Source: Williamsia deligens | GTDB taxonomy: Bacteria; Actinomycetota; Actinomycetes; Mycobacteriales; Mycobacteriaceae | Reading direction: 5' to 3' | Assembly: GCF_024171765.1 (NCBI RefSeq) | Contig: NZ_JAMTCI010000001.1 | Location: 1,093,137 to 1,157,136 of the forward strand | Length of the DNA: 64,000 nt | Part shown: positions 33,398 to 41,237 of the stretch, in pieces | Position numbering within the stretch: the first letter of the stretch is position 1 | Layout: every line of letters starts with the position of its first letter | Notes under the pieces: model-generated | Seen by the model: only the letters and a program-made list of their open reading frames with translations | Database searches by the model: none | Told to the model about the DNA's origin: nothing | Program-made: the position numbers and the translations under genes

Positions 33398-33713
33398 ACG
33401 CGGACCTGTGCCACCGCACCGAACAAGCACAGAGGTCGGCGCGTACTGAGTGATGCACGACAACCAGGTTTTGACGTCACCCGGGCAGGTAATAACCAGT
33501 GTTACGGCGACCTTCGGGCCGTCGAGGTGTCGCGGTGAAGAAGTCCGCCCGGCGCCGTCCGCGCACGCGGTCCGGAACGGGTCTCCACAAGTCGACTTAC
33601 GTTGCCTGTCAGACGATTCGGATCACGCGTGATCCTCTCACGCTCGGCCGTGAGTACACGTCGTGTGCGTTATGTTCACTTCGTGCACGCCACCCCTCAC
33701 CCGATCACGATCC
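33398..33713. other. Intergenic region before the PAS-ANTAR gene
   Basis: A 316-base stretch without a convincing gene. It contains a perfect 16-bp palindrome (33620-33635). A frame from GTG 33534 with a lysine/arginine-rich start runs for over 60 codons but overlaps the PAS-ANTAR gene and has no known relatives I can recognise. Confidence 0.5.
33620..33635. promoter_or_regulatory. Palindrome GGATCACGCGTGATCC
   Basis: A perfect 16-bp palindrome about 80 bases upstream of the PAS-ANTAR start. Its inner 14 bases fit GAYCACGCGTGRTC, the same form as the palindrome before the DUF5994 gene. Confidence 0.5.
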
Positions 33714-34385
33714 ATGGCCGGAATGACTGACCCCAGCGACGCCGCTCGTCAGTTCATGTACGCGGGTCCGACCGAACGGGTCGGCGAGTTCCGGTTCGTC
33801 TACGCCGACAATTCGTGGGAGTGGTCCGCCACGGTCGCAGCGATCCACGGCTACGACCCGTCCCCCAAGCGCGTGACCACCGATGTCGTCCTCGGCCACA
33901 AGCACCCCGAGGACCGTGCCGAGTTCGACCGTGCTGTGCAGCGGACCCTGGCCGATCACGGCCCCTTCAACAGTCGCCACCGCATCGTCGACACCCACGG
34001 GAAGACCCACCATGTCCTGGTGATCGGCGATTCGATCCACGACGACGTGGGGGACGTCGTGGGCACCACCGGTGTCTACGTCGACCTCTCGGCCGTTCGG
34101 ACCGATGCGGTGAACACCGAACTCGACAGCCGGGTCTCCGAATTCGCAGCGTCGCGCGCGGTGATCGAGCAGGCGAAAGGCATGCTGATGTTCGCCTACC
34201 ACCTCACCGCCGACCAGGCGTTCGACCTGTTGTCGTGGCGTTCACAGGAGTCCAACGTCAAAGTCCGCGACCTCGCCACCGCGATCGTCGACCGCGTCCC
34301 CCGCGACATCGACCTCATCGACAGCAACAGGACGCGGTTCGACCAACTCCTCATGCACCCCGATCGGCCGCTCCCACCGAAGTGA
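33714..34385 (+). CDS. PAS-ANTAR RNA-binding regulator
   Basis: A 223-aa protein. A PAS fold (~residues 15-125) with FRFVYADNSWEWSATVAAIHGY and LGHKHPEDRAEFDRAV is followed by a linker and an ANTAR domain (ASRAVIEQAKGMLMFAYHLTADQAFDLL). It probably links a PAS-sensed signal to antitermination. ATG 33714 was used; ATG 33723 is also possible and neither has a strong ribosome binding site. It is the second of three ANTAR proteins in the window. Confidence 0.87.
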   Translation: MAGMTDPSDAARQFMYAGPTERVGEFRFVYADNSWEWSATVAAIHGYDPSPKRVTTDVVLGHKHPEDRAEFDRAVQRTLADHGPFNSRHRIVDTHGKTHHVLVIGDSIHDDVGDVVGTTGVYVDLSAVRTDAVNTELDSRVSEFAASRAVIEQAKGMLMFAYHLTADQAFDLLSWRSQESNVKVRDLATAIVDRVPRDIDLIDSNRTRFDQLLMHPDRPLPPK

Positions 34386-34561
34386 CCGGATCGGTCTCGA
34401 GCTCGGCGGCGACAGCGGCGACGGCGACGACGGCCCGCGATGTCGGCGACGGCTGCTGCGCACCCGCAGCGGCGTAGTGTCGGTGATGCCGGGCACACAG
34501 TCTCACCATCTGATCCGACGGCGCCCACCGCGCGAGCTTCCCCACCGGCCGTGAGGCCGTG

Positions 34562-34900
34562 ATGATCGAACGTGGCGTGCGAGAACAGGATCCGACCACG
34601 GAGATCGGGGACCTGCTCAGCGAATGGGACATCCTCTTCTACCCGTTCGACCCGGGTGACACGGCCTGGTCGTCCGGCAACGTCCTGGCCCGCCGGGTAC
34701 GCCGCCGTGACCGCTTCTCACGAACCACGATCCACGCCGATGATTCACACCCGGTCATCGTCGTCGCCGCTGTGCCGGATCTGACGGCGGGACGGGCCCT
34801 GTGGCAGCGCGCGATCGACCATTCGACCATCAGCGCGTCGCTGCTCGATCTGCTCGCCGAATCCACGCGTGGGCCTGCGGGGTCGCCGGACACAGGCTGA
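34562..34900 (+). CDS. Hypothetical protein
   Basis: A 112-aa soluble protein with no recognised family. Codon use has the strong third-position G/C of real genes here, and residues such as LLSEWDILFYPFDPGDTAW and HPVIVVAAVPDLTAGRALWQRA look like a folded alpha/beta protein. ATG 34562 lies five bases after GAGG. It lies between the PAS-ANTAR and phosphodiesterase genes on the same strand; the preceding 176 bases show no gene I accept. Confidence 0.55.
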   Translation: MIERGVREQDPTTEIGDLLSEWDILFYPFDPGDTAWSSGNVLARRVRRRDRFSRTTIHADDSHPVIVVAAVPDLTAGRALWQRAIDHSTISASLLDLLAESTRGPAGSPDTG

Positions 34901-35045
34901 GCGCCCAGGGCCGCACCGCTCGATCTGCGCCGACGCGGCCCGCGTCTGCCGGTTGACTAGGGTGAACACGACGGACGCCCGGACCCGGGTTTCGCGCACG
35001 CCCCACGCATGGCCCTCGACGAACGGTCGGCGAAAGCGAGAGCAG

Positions 35046-35951
35046 ATGAAGGCCCGAATGGCCGAGTATGCGCGGCCGGATTTCTGCATCCTCCACCTCA
35101 GCGACACCCACTTCGTCGCCGAGGGCACCCTCTATGGCGACGTGGACAGCGCAGAACGGTTGCGGCAGATCCTCGGCGACGTCCGGGCGTCCAAGGCCCG
35201 CCCGGACGTACTGGTCTTCAGCGGCGACCTGACCGACCGGGGTGAGGCCGCGGCGTACGACGACCTGCGGGCACTGGTCGATCCGCTCGCGGCCGAACTC
35301 GACGCGACGGTGATCTGGGCGATGGGCAACCACGACGACCGCGCGCAGTTCCGTGCCCATCTCCTCGACCAGGAGCCGTCGAGCGATGCCGTCGACGAGG
35401 TCCACGACATCGACGGGCTGCGCGTCATCAGTCTCGACACGACTGTCCCCGGTTACCACCACGGTGAGGTCACCGATGCGCAGTTGGCGTGGTTGGCCGA
35501 CGTGCTCGCGACGCCGTCGCCCCACGGCAGCATCCTCGTGATGCACCACCCGCCGGTCCCCGCGGTCCTGGACCTGTCCACGCTGGTCGAGCTCATCGAT
35601 CAACACAAACTGGCGGACGTCCTGCGCGGCAGCGACATCCGACAGATCCTGTCGGGCCACCTGCACTACTCGACGACGGCGACGTTCGCGGGTATCCCGG
35701 TGTCGGTGGTGTCGGCGACGAGCTACACGCAGGACCTGGCGGTGTCGGCGGGCGCGGTCCGAGGGCGAGACGGAGCCCAGGCGCACAACCTCGTCTACGT
35801 CTACGACGAGACCGTGGTCTGCTCGGTCGTCCCCCTGCGCGGCCACCCCACCGTGGGTGAAGGTGTCGACGCCGACGAGGCCGCGCGTCGGATCGAGGCG
35901 CATGGCGTCACGATCCGCGACAGCTCGCGGGCCGCGAGCCGGTCGGTCTAG
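35046..35951 (+). CDS. cpdA: Metallophosphoesterase, cyclic-nucleotide phosphodiesterase (CpdA/Rv0805-like)
   Basis: A 301-aa calcineurin-type phosphoesterase. All dimetal motifs are present: ILHLSDTHF (D-x-H), FSGDLTDRG (GD), MGNHDD (GNH[DE]), MHHPP, and SGHLHYS (GHxH). It probably hydrolyses 2',3'- or 3',5'-cyclic nucleotides in the cytoplasm or at the membrane. ATG 35046 is preceded by a GAGAG-type site. It is convergent with the Stealth gene (4-base overlap), the same arrangement I recall for Rv0805/Rv0806c. Confidence 0.9.
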   Translation: MKARMAEYARPDFCILHLSDTHFVAEGTLYGDVDSAERLRQILGDVRASKARPDVLVFSGDLTDRGEAAAYDDLRALVDPLAAELDATVIWAMGNHDDRAQFRAHLLDQEPSSDAVDEVHDIDGLRVISLDTTVPGYHHGEVTDAQLAWLADVLATPSPHGSILVMHHPPVPAVLDLSTLVELIDQHKLADVLRGSDIRQILSGHLHYSTTATFAGIPVSVVSATSYTQDLAVSAGAVRGRDGAQAHNLVYVYDETVVCSVVPLRGHPTVGEGVDADEAARRIEAHGVTIRDSSRAASRSV

Positions 35952-37423
35952 TGCTTCGTGGGGGAGGCCGCTGCCGGCGTCTCCCACTCGGCGGCGATGG
36001 GGAAGTACCGGTCGAGGAAGCGCGTGACCCGGTCGGTGCGGACCTCGAGGTCGACCTCGGGAAAGCTGCCGTCGTTGAGGCAGAAGAAGTCCACGGCCCG
36101 CTTGGGCAGCAGCTTGTCCATCGACCGCAGACCGGCGGTGGAGGTGGTGTCGATGTACCGCACCTTGGCACCGCGCTGGACCACGGCCTGACCCGTGTGC
36201 AGGGCGTAGTAGTGGTAGAGCGAGTTGGTGACCGAGATGTTGTCGCTGGCCCGGAACGCACTGGCCGCGGTGGCGGTGAACTCCTCGGCGAACTCGGCCT
36301 CCATCTCCGACATCACGCTCTTGCGCAGCGGCGTCACGACGTGTTCCAGATGTCGCGTCGTCACCGACCCGAAGCGCTGCTCGAGGACTCTGCGGTTGAC
36401 CCGGGCGGCGTTCTCGAAACCACTGCGCTCGTCGTCGTTCACGCCGAGCCCGATGCGCACGGGACTCTCGACGAACATGCTGATGCCGCCCGGTGAGAAG
36501 AACATGTCCGGTTGGACCGGTCGCGCGAAGAACATGTCGTCGTTGGAGTACAGGAAGTGTTCGGACAGGCCCGGGATCCGGTGCAGTTGCGACTCGACGG
36601 CCTGCGAGTTGTGGGTGGGGAGCACCGAGGTGTCGGCGAAGAACTCCTCGCTCGGGACGAACGTGACCCGGGGGTCGTCGGCCAGCCACGCCGGGCGCGG
36701 AGAGTCGGTCGCGACGAAGATGCGCCGGACCCACGGCGCGTACATGTGCACCGATCGCAGCGCGTATTTGAGTTCGTCGATCTGACGGAACCGTGCGGCG
36801 GACTCATCACCGGATCCGATGACGTAGTTCTTCATACGCTTCGCGCGCTGGGCCTGGAACTCCGCGGACGAACCGTCCACCCAGGAGAAGACGATGTCGA
36901 TGTCGAACGAGAGGTCGGACGCGTGGGCGGCGAACATGTTCTCGATCGTCGGCCAGCTCGCGCCGAACCGCTCGACCGTGCCGAGCACCACCTCGTCGCT
37001 GCGGATGGTGGTGCGCGTCAACGAGTTCTCCGCCGGCAGCACCATCACCTCCGACGACATCGACCACAGCTCGACCAGCACCGCTGTCGATGCGCCGTAG
37101 TGCAGACCGCTCGTGGGTTCGTAGCGCGGCCGGTAGAGCCTCAGGACCCGTGCGTCGTCGTCCTCGGAGAGCGTGCCGTCGGCGACGAGTGATGGGCGAC
37201 TGTTCGCGACGTCCATCGCCTTCACATAGAACGGCTCTCGCTCGCACGCGGAGACGAGCGCGGCCCGCAGTTGCGCGCGAAGGTGCCAGTCCACCGCCAG
37301 GACGGGCCGCGGATCATTCCCTCGGACCAGCAGGTATGCGATGCCTGCGGTGTCGAGCGCATCCCGGATGAAGAACAGATCGGCGACCATAGCCTGGTGG
37401 GGTGTGGTGGTCGTGTTGCACAA
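35948..37423 (-). CDS. Stealth-family (CpsY-like) capsule/glycan phosphotransferase
   Basis: At least 491 aa. Stealth conserved regions are clear: CR1 FDIDIVFSWVDG at residues 173-184, CR2 RQIDELKYALRSVHMYAPWVRR with HFLYSNDDMFF, CR3 TRHLEHVVTPLRKS and CR4 DFFCLNDGSFPE. These proteins are hexose-1-phosphoryltransferases of capsular or cell-wall glycans. The listed start is TTG 37423; ATG 37390 is an internal alternative. The frame stays open and coding-like for 83 codons further upstream (to the stop at 37675-37673) with no ATG, GTG or TTG, so the N-terminus may be longer. Confidence 0.85.
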   Translation of the reverse strand: MCNTTTTPHQAMVADLFFIRDALDTAGIAYLLVRGNDPRPVLAVDWHLRAQLRAALVSACEREPFYVKAMDVANSRPSLVADGTLSEDDDARVLRLYRPRYEPTSGLHYGASTAVLVELWSMSSEVMVLPAENSLTRTTIRSDEVVLGTVERFGASWPTIENMFAAHASDLSFDIDIVFSWVDGSSAEFQAQRAKRMKNYVIGSGDESAARFRQIDELKYALRSVHMYAPWVRRIFVATDSPRPAWLADDPRVTFVPSEEFFADTSVLPTHNSQAVESQLHRIPGLSEHFLYSNDDMFFARPVQPDMFFSPGGISMFVESPVRIGLGVNDDERSGFENAARVNRRVLEQRFGSVTTRHLEHVVTPLRKSVMSEMEAEFAEEFTATAASAFRASDNISVTNSLYHYYALHTGQAVVQRGAKVRYIDTTSTAGLRSMDKLLPKRAVDFFCLNDGSFPEVDLEVRTDRVTRFLDRYFPIAAEWETPAAASPTKH

Positions 37424-37690
37424 CGCATGACGGCCGTGGAACTCGACGATGTCGGTGCGATCCCGCAGGCGCGGTGTGGTCGAGCGCTCGGTGGCGCGAT
37501 CGCGCTGCGCCGCTGTCGAATTCGACGGGACGAGATAGAGCTCACGAGACTGCGGTGTCGATGTGATGGCGATCCTTCCCAGGCGACGCAGAACCCGGGG
37601 TTTCAGCCAATGCGTGCGAATCGAGTGTACGGCACATGGCGCCCACCTGACGATGAGAAGAACACCCCGGCGTCAGGCGAGCGCGGTGGA

Positions 37691-38596
37691 TCAGCTCACC
37701 GACCGGGCCGCCGCGGCCAATTCGGTGACCGTGGCGCCGAGGCGGCGGATCGACGTCGGCGACAGCCGCGTGAACGGCTGTATCGCAACAGATCTGGGCG
37801 GACCGCTGCCCGATATCGCGGCCGCGACGGTCGCGACGGCGACCGTGTCACCCTCCCCCAGCTCGCCGTCGAGGACGTCGACGACCTCGAGTTCGGCGAA
37901 CGCACCCGCCATGGCGGTGGCGATGCGGTCCGGACCGACGGTCTCACCGAGAGCATCCAGCGCCGCGTGCACCCGCACCAGCGGACCACTCAACCGGTCG
38001 ATCGCGAAACCGCGGGCGGCGACGACGGACAGCACCGCGTCGAGCCGGTGGCGCAGATCCCCTGCACCCGGGGGGACCGACGACCACCAGCGTTCCCGCT
38101 CTTCGGGCGACACCGTCGCGACGTGCTCCCGCCCGAAGGGCGCCACGAACGGGATCGACACCCCCTCCGGGACAACGGATCCCCGATCGGTGCCGGTGAC
38201 CGGCGGCCGGACGGTGTGCGTCACGACCATCGTCGCGCCCCGGAGCTCGGTGGCTGACACGGCCATCCCGACGTCTCGGGCACAGTCGGCCAGAAGGCGG
38301 TGGAGCGGGTCCGCCGAACTACCTGCGGTGGAGCCGGCAAAGCCCGGGCCGAGGGAGTAGGTGCCGTCGTCGCGGCGTCGAACCCAGTCGTGAGCGCACA
38401 GCGACCGGAGGACGGCGTGTCCGGTCGCCCGGCTGATCCCCGACGCGCGGCAGATCTGGGCGAGGGTGTGCGACCGATCGGGCGCCGCCGACAACATCTG
38501 CATCACCGCGACCACACGGGTCGTCGGGGGGGACGGGTCCCGCCCCGACGGGTCCGCGGGGGCGGGGGCGTCCGCGTCGACGTCATCCGGGGTCAC
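37691..38596 (-). CDS. IclR-family transcriptional regulator
   Basis: A 301-aa regulator. An N-terminal winged helix (RVVAVMQMLSAAPDRSHTLAQ, ASGISRATGHAVLRSL) precedes a C-terminal effector domain of IclR type (VPEGVSIPFVAPFGREHV). GTG 38596 gives a ~28-residue acidic leader before the DNA-binding domain. No obviously linked catabolic operon is adjacent; its target cannot be assigned. Confidence 0.8.
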   Translation of the reverse strand: MTPDDVDADAPAPADPSGRDPSPPTTRVVAVMQMLSAAPDRSHTLAQICRASGISRATGHAVLRSLCAHDWVRRRDDGTYSLGPGFAGSTAGSSADPLHRLLADCARDVGMAVSATELRGATMVVTHTVRPPVTGTDRGSVVPEGVSIPFVAPFGREHVATVSPEERERWWSSVPPGAGDLRHRLDAVLSVVAARGFAIDRLSGPLVRVHAALDALGETVGPDRIATAMAGAFAELEVVDVLDGELGEGDTVAVATVAAAISGSGPPRSVAIQPFTRLSPTSIRRLGATVTELAAAARSVS

Positions 38597-38667
38597 CCCG
38601 GCAGGTTATGCGAAAGGCGTCGACATCTCGACAGTGTTGCTTTCTCGACGCCGCAGGCGTCGGCGGC

Positions 38668-38865
38668 TCAGCGCGGGAGCGCCCCGAACGCGACGGTCAG
38701 CAGGATGAGCGCGAGGACCAACAGCCCGACGATGACCATCACGCCGCCGTGGTCACCCAGCAGCAGACGTTCCGGGTCGAAGGCGGTGGTGAGGTCGACG
38801 TCCTCGATCGGGAGGGCGTCCCCCTCGCGAGGATCAGGTGAGGAGTGGTCGGTGAGTGGGTGCAT
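38668..38865 (-). CDS. Small single-pass membrane protein
   Basis: 65 aa: an acidic N-terminal half (DPREGDALPIEDVDLTTAFDPE) and a C-terminal transmembrane segment (VMVIVGLLVLALILLTVAFG). No family recognised. GGAGG lies 14 bases before ATG 38865. It may share a transcript with the IclR gene downstream (71-base gap). Confidence 0.6.
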   Translation of the reverse strand: MHPLTDHSSPDPREGDALPIEDVDLTTAFDPERLLLGDHGGVMVIVGLLVLALILLTVAFGALPR

Positions 38866-39195
38866 CGGCGGTGTCCCTCCAACAGGGGCGAGCCGGACTC
38901 CAGGGTCTGCATCCGACGGACAAGGTGAACTCTAGGTACCCCGTCGTCCTGCGGACGAATCCTTCCGGCCTCTGGCGCCGTATCGATGCGGGCCCGAACA
39001 CAGATCACAAGCCGGTAACGCAAGCTGCCGACATTCTCGCCATTTGGGACTTTCACCAAAGCTGCGTCCGATAGACCGGCTGTTGACAAGTCTCCGTGCC
39101 GATCCCTCGAGATCGTGAGACCTGCTTCCTACTGTGACCCCATCGTGTGAGGTCCCTCACACGGACCACGGAACCCACAGACACCCGGGAGTCCC
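38866..39195. other. Intergenic promoter region between small membrane protein and lipase
   Basis: A 330-base gap between divergent genes. On the plus strand TTGACA at 39084-39089 is a perfect -35 hexamer, but no good -10 lies 17 bases on; the nearest candidate is TACTGT at 39130-39135, too far away. A perfect dyad lies at 39145-39162. No coding sequence seen. Confidence 0.5.
39145..39162. promoter_or_regulatory. Inverted repeat upstream of the secreted lipase
   Basis: GTGTGAG (39145-39151), GTCC, CTCACAC (39156-39162): perfect 7-bp arms, 34 bases before the lipase ATG. Position fits a repressor site or a 5'-UTR hairpin. Confidence 0.5.
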
Positions 39196-40329
39196 ATGAC
39201 CATCACCTCGATTCGCGTGCGACGGGCGGCAGTCGCCTGTCTGTCGATGGCAGCGGCCGTCGGCATCACCATCGGCGCCACCGGGCCGGCCTCCGCCGCG
39301 CCGTCGGTGCAACAGTTGGCCGACACCATCAAGGCCGGCCTGAAGGCCCCGAACACCTCGACCAACCTCAAGGCCCGCCAGCAGAACATCACCACCGCCG
39401 CCGCACCCCTCGCGCTCCCGACGGGCACCGACAGCGTCGCCAGCGAGACATCCGGGTTCGGTCCGCGTCAGACCCGCTTCATCCCCGCCTTCGCCTACTC
39501 GGCGTTCAACCCGAACGTCGCCCCTCCCGGCGCCAACAACTACTCCTGCAAGCCGAAGGCGGGCCAACGCCCCGTCGTGCTGGTGCACGGCACGTGGGAG
39601 AGCGCCTACGACAACTTCGCGATGATGTCCCCGGACCTCACGAAGGCCGGCTTCTGCGTCTACACGTTCAACTACGGGAAGCTGAACATCACCAACGGCG
39701 GCGGCGTGATCTCGCTGATCCCCGGTGTCTACGGGACCGGTGACCTCGCGACGTCGGCCGGCCAGTTGTCGACGTTCATCGACAATGTCCTGGCCCGCAC
39801 CGGTGCGTCCAAGGTGGACATCGTCGGTCACTCGCAGGGCGGCGTGATGCCTCGCTGGTACCTCAAGTTCCTCGGTGGCGCGGCGAAGGTCCAGAAGATG
39901 GTCAGCTACGGCGCGACCAACCACGGAACCACTCTCGACGGGATCGGCTCGCTCGGGCGGACCATCAACAACCTGGGCATCGACGTGCTCGGCGTTGCCC
40001 AGTTGCCCGTCGGCGTCAGCGGTATCCAGCAGGTGGTCGGGTCGGATTTCCTGACCAAGCTGAACGCGGGTGGCGACACGGCGCCCGGCGTCGACTACAC
40101 CGCGATCCGAACGTTCTACGACGAGGTGACCACACCGTCGGCGTCGACGTTCCTGGTGGCCGGACCCGGCGCGACCGTCAAGAACATCACGCTGCAGGAC
40201 GGGTGCCCGATCGACCTGTCCGACCACGTGTCGATGTCGTACTCGCCGCGCCTGATCACGCTGGTGCAGCAGGCCCTCGACCCGACGACGAAGCTCGTCT
40301 GCACCATCAACGGCTTCATCACCGGCTGA
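39196..40329 (+). CDS. Secreted lipase/esterase (Lipase_2 family)
   Basis: A 377-aa exported alpha/beta hydrolase. A Sec signal peptide ends in GPASAAPS (cleavage near residue 36). The oxyanion motif VVLVHGTWE, nucleophile GHSQGG, and a C-terminal histidine (CPIDLSDHVSM) are in place, and paired cysteines suggest disulfides outside the cell. Probably cleaves acylglycerols or esters. A related lipase is at 48983-49930. A strong hairpin follows the stop. Confidence 0.9.
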   Translation: MTITSIRVRRAAVACLSMAAAVGITIGATGPASAAPSVQQLADTIKAGLKAPNTSTNLKARQQNITTAAAPLALPTGTDSVASETSGFGPRQTRFIPAFAYSAFNPNVAPPGANNYSCKPKAGQRPVVLVHGTWESAYDNFAMMSPDLTKAGFCVYTFNYGKLNITNGGGVISLIPGVYGTGDLATSAGQLSTFIDNVLARTGASKVDIVGHSQGGVMPRWYLKFLGGAAKVQKMVSYGATNHGTTLDGIGSLGRTINNLGIDVLGVAQLPVGVSGIQQVVGSDFLTKLNAGGDTAPGVDYTAIRTFYDEVTTPSASTFLVAGPGATVKNITLQDGCPIDLSDHVSMSYSPRLITLVQQALDPTTKLVCTINGFITG

Positions 40330-40354
40330 TCCACGCACCACCGCCCGGCACGTC

Positions 40355-40382
40355 GCGCCCGACCGCAGCAGCGGTCGGGCGC
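40355..40382 (+). terminator. Hairpin terminator after lipase
   Basis: GCGCCCGACCGC (40355-40366) pairs perfectly with GCGGTCGGGCGC (40371-40382), loop AGCA. It lies between the convergent lipase and thioesterase genes and can serve both. Confidence 0.8.
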
Positions 40383-40390
40383 GCTGTGTC

Positions 40391-41170
40391 TCAGGCGAAG
40401 ACCGCGACGGTCTGGGTCGCGGCCATCACGGGCCGCAGGTCCTCGTCGAAGATGTGCATGGTCTGGTGTGCGTACCCGTCGCGCGCGTGGTCGCCGCGGG
40501 ACGAGATGAGGAACCACCCCGACGCGTCGGGGACCTCGTCGACGCACAGGTGCACGTCCCAGGTGACGGAGCTGACCGGCGCCCAGGCCGAGAACGCGGC
40601 GGTGGCGGCCGGGGGGAGGGCGTCTCCCAGGGCCACGAGCGCGATCAGTGGGTCGGTGTCCTGCGCATCGCGATGGCGGACCCACACGAGGTAGTGGGGT
40701 TCGGTCGCCGACGAGACCGGCGCGGATCCGCCGGCCACCCGCATGTCGAAGTGCTGGGCGAACGCGGGACGCTCGTCGGGCGACCCGGTCATCTCCGGGC
40801 AGTCGTCGGGGGCCGGCACGGACGGCGGGGTGATCAGGTCGTGCGCGACAGCGCTGAGACGGCCCTGGGCGAACACAAGCGTGGACTGCGCGGCCACCTG
40901 GTCGCCGCTGGTGCCGCGGACCGCGACGGAGGTGACCGATCGGCCGCGGCGCAGGACCTCGACCGTGAGACCGATCGTCTCGACGACGGGGGCGGTGAAC
41001 GCGAAGTGCGCCGAGACGAGCGGCGGGAGGTCGTCGACAGCGCGTCGGGCGGCCGCCACCGACAACGCCGCGGTGAGGCCCCCATACGCGGTACGACCCT
41101 GGGTCCAGTCGGAGGGGACCGGGATGGGCGACGACGTGTCGGTCACGATGCCTGCGAGGGGGGTCACCAC
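40391..41170 (-). CDS. Acyl-CoA thioesterase-like double hot-dog protein
   Basis: A 259-aa protein of the TesB/4HBT_3 type, with two hot-dog domains: first AYGGLTAALSVAAARRAV and FAFTAPVVETIGLTVEVLRRGRS, second VTWDVHLCVDEVPDASGWFL and MHIFDEDLRPVMAATQ. Likely hydrolyses acyl-CoA thioesters. GTG 41170 was used; GTG 41146 is possible. It follows the desaturase gene on the same strand behind a terminator-like hairpin. Confidence 0.82.
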   Translation of the reverse strand: MVTPLAGIVTDTSSPIPVPSDWTQGRTAYGGLTAALSVAAARRAVDDLPPLVSAHFAFTAPVVETIGLTVEVLRRGRSVTSVAVRGTSGDQVAAQSTLVFAQGRLSAVAHDLITPPSVPAPDDCPEMTGSPDERPAFAQHFDMRVAGGSAPVSSATEPHYLVWVRHRDAQDTDPLIALVALGDALPPAATAAFSAWAPVSSVTWDVHLCVDEVPDASGWFLISSRGDHARDGYAHQTMHIFDEDLRPVMAATQTVAVFA

Positions 41171-41182
41171 CTCACCCGATCA

Positions 41183-41219
41183 CACCGATGGGCCGACCGA
41201 GACGGCCGGCCCATCGGTG
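41183..41219 (-). terminator. Hairpin terminator after the desaturase
   Basis: A perfect 13-bp stem, CACCGATGGGCCG (41183-41195) with CGGCCCATCGGTG (41207-41219), and an 11-base loop, 19 bases beyond the desaturase stop and 13 bases before the thioesterase start. No U-tract. Confidence 0.7.
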
Positions 41220-41237
41220 GGGTGCAGATCTACGCGG

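Noticed and set aside
33534-33726. Small gene from GTG 33534 with a lysine/arginine-rich start
   Set aside because: It overlaps the PAS-ANTAR gene and reads through an operator-like palindrome; no family recognised.
34351-34632. Minus-strand frame of 93 codons between PAS-ANTAR and the 112-aa gene, with a CARHHRHY segment
   Set aside because: It overlaps a better-supported plus-strand gene and shows no recognisable family; the Cys/His cluster alone is not enough for an HNH call.
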